Assembly: GCA_028704265.1 (NCBI GenBank) | Contig: JAQVLH010000021.1 | Coordinates: 1-11,190, forward strand | Length of the DNA: 11,190 bases | Reading direction: 5' to 3' | From: Candidatus Nanoarchaeia archaeon | GTDB lineage: Archaea; Nanobdellota; Nanobdellia; Tiddalikarchaeales; Tiddalikarchaeaceae | In this document: positions 5,423 through 11,190 of the stretch, piece by piece | Layout: each line of letters begins with the position of its first letter | How positions within the stretch are numbered: position 1 is the first letter of the stretch | Position numbers and translations under genes: made by a program | Notes under the pieces: generated by a model | What the model was told of the DNA's origin: nothing | What the model saw: the letters and a program-made list of their open reading frames with translations, nothing else | The model's database searches: none

Positions 5423-5454
5423 TCGCAATTGATTAAAATATAAAGTAATTGCGA
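5423..5454. promoter_or_regulatory. 8-bp inverted repeat between the ORF6N and subtilase genes
   Basis: The arms TCGCAATT (5423-5430) and AATTGCGA (5447-5454) flank a 16-base spacer. It starts 9 bases after the ORF6N stop. A T run (5462-5467) follows, so a transcription termination role for the ORF6N gene is possible. A regulator site upstream of the subtilase is the alternative. Confidence 0.45.
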
Positions 5455-5486
5455 TAATAAATTTTTTAATAAAATGTTAAGAAAAG

Positions 5487-5496
5487 TTTTTTAAAG
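5487..5496 (+). promoter_or_regulatory. Possible TATA box for the subtilase gene
   Basis: TTTTTTAAAG resembles the archaeal TATA box and is centred about 40 bases upstream of the ATG at 5531. That would give a short leader of roughly 13 bases rather than a leaderless transcript. No box sits at the leaderless distance, and no Shine-Dalgarno is evident, so this is a weak call. The T run could also belong to termination of the ORF6N transcript. Confidence 0.3.
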
Positions 5497-5530
5497 ACAA
5501 CTTCTTAATCTTTTAATACAAGATAATATC

Positions 5531-8500
5531 ATGACTTTAAAAAAAATATTAATTCTAAGTTTAGTTTTAATATCTATATCAGTCTCGTTTTGTTTAAATG
5601 ATTTAAATCTAATTGCAAAAAATGATAATGTTGAAAAATTACCATTATTTAATCTAGAAATACCTTCTGTTGAATCATCTTTTAATAAAATATCCTCACT
5701 TAATCAAGTATCAATTTTTTCAGAAACTGATAATCAAGAAATGAAGGTAATTATTAGTCTAAAAGATCCCTCTGAAATCTGGAAAAGTGAAGTTTCAGCA
5801 ATGAATGAAAAAGATAAAACCAATCTTAAAACAATAATGAGGGATTATGTTGCTAATAAAATTAGTTTGAATAAAATAAATAATTATTTTTCTTCATTTA
5901 ATGGTTTTTCTGCAGAAATAACTTATGAAACTTATTTATATTTATTATCAAATCCTTTAATTAAATCAATATCCAAAAATGAAAAAGTTTACATGAATTT
6001 AGATGAAAGTGTTGAAATAATCGGTGCTAATAATATTTGGAATTATTCTATTAATAGTCAATATTTAACTGGAAAAGGTCAAACTGTATGTGTAGTTGAT
6101 ACTGGAATAGATTATACTCATGAAGCTTTAGGTAGTTGCTCTCTTACTCAATCCGATAATTATGAAAGCTATACTTTAGATTCTTTACCTTTAGATCCAT
6201 ATCCTAATAATTATAATGTTACATGGATAATAAATAAAACGGGTTATGAAAATATCGCAGTTTATTTTGATTATATTGACATTGAATTAGGATATGATTT
6301 TATTTATTTGTATGATAGTCAAGGAAATTTGTACCAATCAATTTCAGGTTCATATTCAGGATGGAGTTTTATTATTCCAGGAGATACAATAATACTTCAA
6401 TTTATTACTGATTTCAGTATTAATGGAAGTAGTGGATATTCTGGCTTTTCAGTAGATTATGTTTCTAATTTTACTTATACTAATTGGGATAATTGCAATA
6501 AAGTTATAGGTGGCTATGATTTTGTTAATGATGATTTTGACCCTTTTGATGATGAAAGTCATGGAACACATGTTGCAGGGATAGTTGCAGGTAATAGTTC
6601 AAGAATAAAAGGAGTTGCGCCAGATGCTAATTTATTTGCAGTTAAAGTTCTTGATAATAATGGTTCAGGATATGATGATAATATTCTTGCCGGGATTGAA
6701 TATTGTATAAGTAATGCAGAAGAATATAATATTTCAGCAATAAGTCTAAGTCTTGGAAGGGGATTATATTCAGATTATTGCGATGAAGTTTTGCCTGAGA
6801 TGACTGCTGCAGTAAATTTGGCGGTTTTGAAAAATATTAGTGTTGTAGTAGCAGTAGGAAATGATTATTATATTAATCCTTATGATTTGGTTGCTTTTCC
6901 TGCATGTATTAGAAATGTTACTAGGGTTGGAAGCAGCACAAAAGATGATAATTCTATTTCAATTTTTTCAAAAAGATGGGCTCTTGATATACTTGTTGCT
7001 CCAGGGAGTGATATTTATTCCTCAGTGCCTGGAAGTTATGAGTCTTGGGATGGTACTTCTATGGCTACTCCTCATGTTTCAGGGGCAATAGCATTAATTA
7101 ATCAATATTATAAAGAAAATAATGAATATGTTTCTCCTCAAGAAATTTATTCCAAATTAAATCAAACAGGAAAACAAATTCTTCAAAGCGGAAGAAACTA
7201 TTCAAGAATTGATTTGTCTAATTTTTTTACTTATAATTCCATATTTTTTAAAAACATTAGTATTAGCTCAAATGGAAATTTAGGAATTTATGCTAATAAA
7301 ACAACTCTTGTTACTCTCAATTTTACTTCAGTACTTCCAAGATATATTTATAATGTAACTATAGGCAATTATTCAGCTGAAGTTGTTAATTTAGGAGATA
7401 ATACTTCATGGAGTGCTTCAAGAATATTAAATGATTCAGATTCTCAAGGAAGAATATCATTTAAAATAAATGATAAATCTTATGAAACAACTGATACTAG
7501 TTATGTAATTTTTGATTTAATAGCTCCTAAATTAGTATCTTTCTCTTATCCTCAATTAATTAATGCTGGAGAAAATTTTACAATACAATTAAACTGGAGT
7601 TATGGTTATACACCTATTTATTCTTTTGGATTACCTAATTATGAACATTTATTATCCAATAATATAATAAACTCTAAAAATTATGAAAATATAACATTTT
7701 TTTATAATAGTTCAATTTTTCAACAAGGAGAATTAAATTTAGATTTTTGGGTTAAAGACTATAATTATAATATGTCAAATATAATCTTATCCATTCCAAT
7801 AAATAACACTTATTTACCTAAAATTGATATAATTTCTCCTATTAATGGTTCAATATATTCTAACAAAACTCAATTGTTAAATATTTCAGTAATTCATAAT
7901 GATTTAGATAGTGTTTGGTATAATTATAATGGAACAAATATCACTTATATTGAACCAATTAATATTACTTTTGATGAAGGACTTAATCTTTTGTATGTTT
8001 GGGCTAATACTTCATTAGGAACTATTAATTTATCTAGTGTTAATTTTATTATAGATACTGAAGCTCCTAATATATGGGGTTATTTTAGCACTCTTTTTGA
8101 AAACAATTCATATTCTTTTTATAATACTATTAGTGATAATTCTAATTCTTCTTGTGTTTTTAAGTTAAATAATACTATTTTGCAAACTTTTAATACTTTA
8201 AATTATTTTTCTCAAAATAATCTTATTTTTTATGCAGATGAAGGTTATTATAATTTAAATATTGAATGTACTGATTTAATGGGAAATGTTGGATATTATA
8301 ATGAAAATTTTATTTATAATCATCATCCTGAATTAAATAATTTAGACTACAATTCAATAATTGATCAAAACCAAAATATTACTCTTAATTTAACTTTTAA
8401 TAATGGATTATATGGCAACGTTTCCATATCTAATTTTTTTGTTGTAGAAAATTATAATAATAATTTTAGTTATTATATAAATTATACAAATTTCGTTAAT

Positions 8501-11190
8501 TTTACAAATTTTAATTATTCTTCATTTTTCAATGTATTAGAAATTAGTAATTTATTCTTGAATAGTTCCAATAATTTTTATTATTATACTAATTTATCTA
8601 ATCATTTAAACTATAGTTATTCTAATGAACAAGGTAATAACACTTTATTATTTGAAAATAATACTTTAACATTTATTTATATAAGAGAAAATAGTAATCA
8701 AAATTCCACCAACATTTATAATGTTTCTAATTTGTTTTATAACAATAATTTTATTGTTGATTATATTCAAAATAATAGTTTAAATTATGTTTATATTAAT
8801 TATCCTGTTCTTGAAGAGCAAGTTGGAAGAAATTTAACATTTATTTTGCCTTTTTATGATAATTTTAATGGAAATTATTTAAATTATAATTTAAATTCTT
8901 CAACAATTTATTCTAATAATTATCATGAAGATAATTCTGATGAATGTTATAATTCTAGCTGCTTGAGATATGATTACACTTATGATAATTCTTTTAATTT
9001 TCAAAATTATTTTGTTAATCCTCTGATTACTATTTATGTTAAAGATATTATTGCTCCAAATTTAACTATAAATGAAGTGCCTGATTATAGTACTCAATAT
9101 AATCAATCAATTAGATTTAATGTTTCAGACAATGTTGATTTTAAGCAGGTTAATTGTTCATTATATTTGAATAATAGGTATAATCAGTCTAAATTGATTT
9201 ATCCTAATGGTTCGCAGCAATATTTTAATATTAATTTATCTGATGGGCAATACAATTATTCAGTAAAGTGCGTTGATTATGATTTGAATCAAGCAAATCA
9301 AACATATACAATGACTATTGATACCATTAAGCCAGTAATTAACATTTTATCTTTAAGCAATAATAGTTATTATAATAATGCAACAAAATTGCTAAATATT
9401 TCTAGGGTTGATTTAACTCCTGGAAGCGTGTGGTATAATTTTGAGGGAGAAAACATTACTTATACTTCAGCAGTTAATGTTATTTTTAATGAAGGAATAA
9501 ATACTTTAATTGTTTATTCTAATGATTCAGCATCTAATTTAAATAAAACAAGCATTAGTTTTATTATAGACACTGTTGCTCCAAAATTAACATTTAATTC
9601 GTTAGCTAATAATTCATGGACTAATAAGTTATTCACTAATGTTTCATATAATTTTGTTGATGAATTAAGCATTAATGCTTCATGCCAATTAAGAATAAAT
9701 AATATTACTGTTGTAAGTAATTCAATTTTATCAAATAATACTTTAATAAATTATAATAATAAAAACAATGCATCAGTTAATAATTATAATTATTCATGTG
9801 TGGATTTAGCTGGCAATTATAATGAATCTTTGCTTACTTTGAAATTTGATTCAGCTGTTCCTTTAACTAATGTTATGAATTATACTAATAATTGGACTAA
9901 TCAAGATTTGAATATATTATTATTAGCAAATGATTCATTAAGCGGTGTTAATAAGATTCAGTTTAGAAATTCTTCAATTAATTCATGGACTGATTATGAT
10001 TTTAATTTAAACATTACTCAAGATTTCGTTGGAGCTATTGAATATAGGGCTATTGATAATGCAGGTAATACTGAATCTTCAAAATTTTTAATGGCAAGAG
10101 TTGATAAGACTGCTCCTGTTATTTCTCAAATATTAAGTCCAAGTATTGTTTTAAATAATTCGCAAATGCAAATTGAAGTTATTGCTAGTGATGCTTTAAG
10201 CGGTTTATTAAATGCTTCAGTTAATATTAATGGAACTACTTATGCAATGAATTATTCTTTAGGAAAATATTATGCATCTTTTACTTCTCCTAATCTTGAA
10301 GGAGTGTATGAATTAAATGTAACTGTTTTTGACAAAGCTTTCAATTTAAACAATGAATCTGTTAATTTAATCGTTAATGGGGGTTTGCCTATGACTAAAG
10401 TGAGCATAGCTAATGGTTCAACAGTATTAAACAATACTCAATTAACTCTTACTTTTTCTAATCATATTAATTCATTAATAATTGTAAATGGGAATAGCAC
10501 TAATATTACGCAATCTAGTTATTCATTAATTATTTCAGGAGATGAAAGTTTCACTTTTGATGTAATCAATTATAATTCTTTAAATCAGACAATTAGTAAC
10601 TACACTTATAATATTGATTCAATTAAGCCTCTTGTTAATATTATTGGATTAAGCAACAATAGCAAGGTTAATTCTACTGTGCTAATTAATGTTTCAGCAA
10701 TTGATGCTAATTTATTTAATGTTTCATTATTAATTGATAATATTTTATATAACTCAAAAACTATTAGTCCTTACAATTTTTATTATCCAACAACTTTGTT
10801 AAATGATGGTTTGCATAATTTTTCAGTAATAGTGTATGATTTGGTTGGAAATAAGAATACTTCATCAATCATATTAAATTTTACTAATAAAATTACTGTT
10901 AATCTTAATGTGTCCGGTGATGTTAATTTAAGTTCAGGGGAAATAACAAGAGATGACCTTAGTGAAACTAATTTAGGTTCAGTTATTTATGAAATTAATG
11001 GATTAAATTCTTCAGTTGCTAATATTACTTTAGCTTCTGGCAATTATTCATATGGTTTATTAGCAACTATTGGAGCTATTAATATTAATGCTTCAACTAA
11101 TGCAGAATCTGAGGTTTATTGCTTAATACCAAAAAGTGTTTTATTAGGCTTTAATTTGTCCGCTCCTTATTCTACTTTAAGTGTGTATAC
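5531..11190 (+). CDS. Giant secreted S8 subtilisin-like serine protease with Ig-like repeats, partial at 3' end
   Basis: The frame stays open from the ATG at 5531 to the last base (1886 full codons, no stop), so the C-terminus lies outside the window. Residues 1-22 are a signal peptide (KK, then LILSLVLISISVSFC). Residues 71-156 resemble an I9 propeptide/inhibitor. The catalytic domain runs from about 163 to 575: D190 (VVDTGID), H344 (HGTHVAG), oxyanion N444 (VAVGND) and S510 (DGTSMATPHVSG) are all present, so it should be active. A CUB-like domain is inserted between D190 and H344. The remaining 1300-plus residues are Asn/Tyr/Ser/Thr-rich beta domains of Ig or cadherin-like type with dozens of N-x-S/T sequons, indicating an extracellular, probably N-glycosylated protein. 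Linkers of the DTxAP type separate domains. It is probably an envelope-bound or secreted protease or adhesin; a cell-surface anchor may lie beyond the window. Its targets are unknown. Confidence 0.93.
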   Translation, partial: MTLKKILILSLVLISISVSFCLNDLNLIAKNDNVEKLPLFNLEIPSVESSFNKISSLNQVSIFSETDNQEMKVIISLKDPSEIWKSEVSAMNEKDKTNLKTIMRDYVANKISLNKINNYFSSFNGFSAEITYETYLYLLSNPLIKSISKNEKVYMNLDESVEIIGANNIWNYSINSQYLTGKGQTVCVVDTGIDYTHEALGSCSLTQSDNYESYTLDSLPLDPYPNNYNVTWIINKTGYENIAVYFDYIDIELGYDFIYLYDSQGNLYQSISGSYSGWSFIIPGDTIILQFITDFSINGSSGYSGFSVDYVSNFTYTNWDNCNKVIGGYDFVNDDFDPFDDESHGTHVAGIVAGNSSRIKGVAPDANLFAVKVLDNNGSGYDDNILAGIEYCISNAEEYNISAISLSLGRGLYSDYCDEVLPEMTAAVNLAVLKNISVVVAVGNDYYINPYDLVAFPACIRNVTRVGSSTKDDNSISIFSKRWALDILVAPGSDIYSSVPGSYESWDGTSMATPHVSGAIALINQYYKENNEYVSPQEIYSKLNQTGKQILQSGRNYSRIDLSNFFTYNSIFFKNISISSNGNLGIYANKTTLVTLNFTSVLPRYIYNVTIGNYSAEVVNLGDNTSWSASRILNDSDSQGRISFKINDKSYETTDTSYVIFDLIAPKLVSFSYPQLINAGENFTIQLNWSYGYTPIYSFGLPNYEHLLSNNIINSKNYENITFFYNSSIFQQGELNLDFWVKDYNYNMSNIILSIPINNTYLPKIDIISPINGSIYSNKTQLLNISVIHNDLDSVWYNYNGTNITYIEPINITFDEGLNLLYVWANTSLGTINLSSVNFIIDTEAPNIWGYFSTLFENNSYSFYNTISDNSNSSCVFKLNNTILQTFNTLNYFSQNNLIFYADEGYYNLNIECTDLMGNVGYYNENFIYNHHPELNNLDYNSIIDQNQNITLNLTFNNGLYGNVSISNFFVVENYNNNFSYYINYTNFVNFTNFNYSSFFNVLEISNLFLNSSNNFYYYTNLSNHLNYSYSNEQGNNTLLFENNTLTFIYIRENSNQNSTNIYNVSNLFYNNNFIVDYIQNNSLNYVYINYPVLEEQVGRNLTFILPFYDNFNGNYLNYNLNSSTIYSNNYHEDNSDECYNSSCLRYDYTYDNSFNFQNYFVNPLITIYVKDIIAPNLTINEVPDYSTQYNQSIRFNVSDNVDFKQVNCSLYLNNRYNQSKLIYPNGSQQYFNINLSDGQYNYSVKCVDYDLNQANQTYTMTIDTIKPVINILSLSNNSYYNNATKLLNISRVDLTPGSVWYNFEGENITYTSAVNVIFNEGINTLIVYSNDSASNLNKTSISFIIDTVAPKLTFNSLANNSWTNKLFTNVSYNFVDELSINASCQLRINNITVVSNSILSNNTLINYNNKNNASVNNYNYSCVDLAGNYNESLLTLKFDSAVPLTNVMNYTNNWTNQDLNILLLANDSLSGVNKIQFRNSSINSWTDYDFNLNITQDFVGAIEYRAIDNAGNTESSKFLMARVDKTAPVISQILSPSIVLNNSQMQIEVIASDALSGLLNASVNINGTTYAMNYSLGKYYASFTSPNLEGVYELNVTVFDKAFNLNNESVNLIVNGGLPMTKVSIANGSTVLNNTQLTLTFSNHINSLIIVNGNSTNITQSSYSLIISGDESFTFDVINYNSLNQTISNYTYNIDSIKPLVNIIGLSNNSKVNSTVLINVSAIDANLFNVSLLIDNILYNSKTISPYNFYYPTTLLNDGLHNFSVIVYDLVGNKNTSSIILNFTNKITVNLNVSGDVNLSSGEITRDDLSETNLGSVIYEINGLNSSVANITLASGNYSYGLLATIGAININASTNAESEVYCLIPKSVLLGFNLSAPYSTLSVY
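6137..6496 (+). other. CUB-like domain inserted in the subtilase catalytic domain
   Basis: This is residues 203-322 of the subtilase, between catalytic D190 and H344. The segment has CUB-like features: YENIAVYFDYIDIE, then DFIYLYDSQG, then a GD-T-x-x-x-x-F-x-T-D-x-S stretch (PGDTIILQFITDFS), then GYSGFSVDY. Cys203 (LGSC) and Cys322 (WDNC) bracket it and could form a disulfide at its base. In simpler relatives these two sites are joined by a short loop before KVIGGYDF. That comparison, and the CUB assignment, are from memory of the families. Confidence 0.65.
7817..8320 (+). repeat. Two-domain Ig-like module, copy 1 (protein level)
   Basis: Residues 763-930 of the subtilase. The first domain has the pattern LLNIS, SVWYN, NITY, an F-x-E-G-x-N-x-L strand and FIIDTEAP. 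The second has Cys875 and Cys913, 38 residues apart, then TDLMGN. It matches copy 2 at residues 1268-1440 in domain order and in spacing between several motifs. Confidence 0.75.
9332..9850 (+). repeat. Two-domain Ig-like module, copy 2 (protein level)
   Basis: Residues 1268-1440 of the subtilase. It repeats copy 1: LLNIS and SVWYN separated by 7 residues in both, then NITY, F-x-E-G-x-N-x-L and FIIDTVAP, then a domain with Cys1385 and Cys1423 (38 apart) and VDLAGN. The DNA has diverged, so this is an old duplication or a pair of homologous domains, not a recent one. Confidence 0.75.

Noticed and set aside
5415..5530. Small RNA or tRNA in the longest intergenic gap
   Set aside because: No cloverleaf, conserved tRNA boxes or stable G+C-rich structure is visible beyond the 8-bp inverted repeat.
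5531..5600. Lipoprotein signal (Cys21) in the subtilase
   Set aside because: The residues before Cys21 are VSF, which is not a lipobox, so an ordinary signal peptide is more likely.
6861..7091. Plus-strand open frame of 76 codons
   Set aside because: It is an out-of-frame shadow of the subtilase catalytic domain; the real frame here encodes the oxyanion Asn and the GTSMATPHVSG motif.

Overview
The window is strongly A+T-rich and gene-dense, and its transcription signals look archaeal. T/A-only boxes resembling the archaeal TATA box lie about 25-29 bases upstream of four start codons, which suggests mostly leaderless genes. One internal operon gene instead uses GAGGTGA, a strong archaeal-type Shine-Dalgarno. 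With the Asn-rich secreted subtilase and the short compact proteins, this points to a small-genome archaeon of the DPANN type (Woesearchaeota/Pacearchaeota-like). That placement is inference, since no rRNA or other marker is present. I see no tRNA, rRNA, CRISPR array or insertion sequence.

Left part (1-2755). An unrecognised helical protein (40-552) converges on, and overlaps by 9 bases, another unrecognised helical protein on the minus strand (544-894). The latter lies downstream of a minus-strand winged-helix regulator (942-1520). A 7-bp-arm palindrome sits between that regulator's start codon and its TATA box, a good autoregulatory operator candidate. Divergently, a DUF457/YdjM-type membrane metal-binding protein (1568-2005) and a tail-anchored AAA+-like ATPase (2015-2755) form a tight two-gene operon coupled by a Shine-Dalgarno that overlaps the first stop codon.

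Middle part (2755-5414). A YhcG/DUF1016 PDDEXK nuclease, a cytosolic HExxH gluzincin and an ORF6N/RhuM-like protein with a PLD-type C-terminus lie in the same direction. A perfect 19-bp repeat occurs just upstream of the YhcG and ORF6N genes, at almost the same distance from both start codons. Each of these two genes also carries, inside its coding sequence, a long odd-centred palindrome (13-bp and 12-bp arms) just before its most conserved motif. The two gene families are often linked to mobile or defence DNA, and the shared repeat plus matching internal palindromes are the least explained signals here.

Right part (5531 to the window end). One giant open frame encodes a secreted S8 subtilase of more than 1886 residues. 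In order it has a signal peptide, an I9-like propeptide, a catalytic domain with D190/H344/N444/S510, a CUB-like domain inserted between catalytic Asp and His, and over 1300 residues of Asn/Tyr/Ser/Thr-rich Ig-like beta domains full of N-glycosylation sequons. A two-domain module is duplicated about 505 residues apart, and three Ig-like domains carry cysteine pairs spaced exactly 38 residues apart. The frame is still open at the last base.
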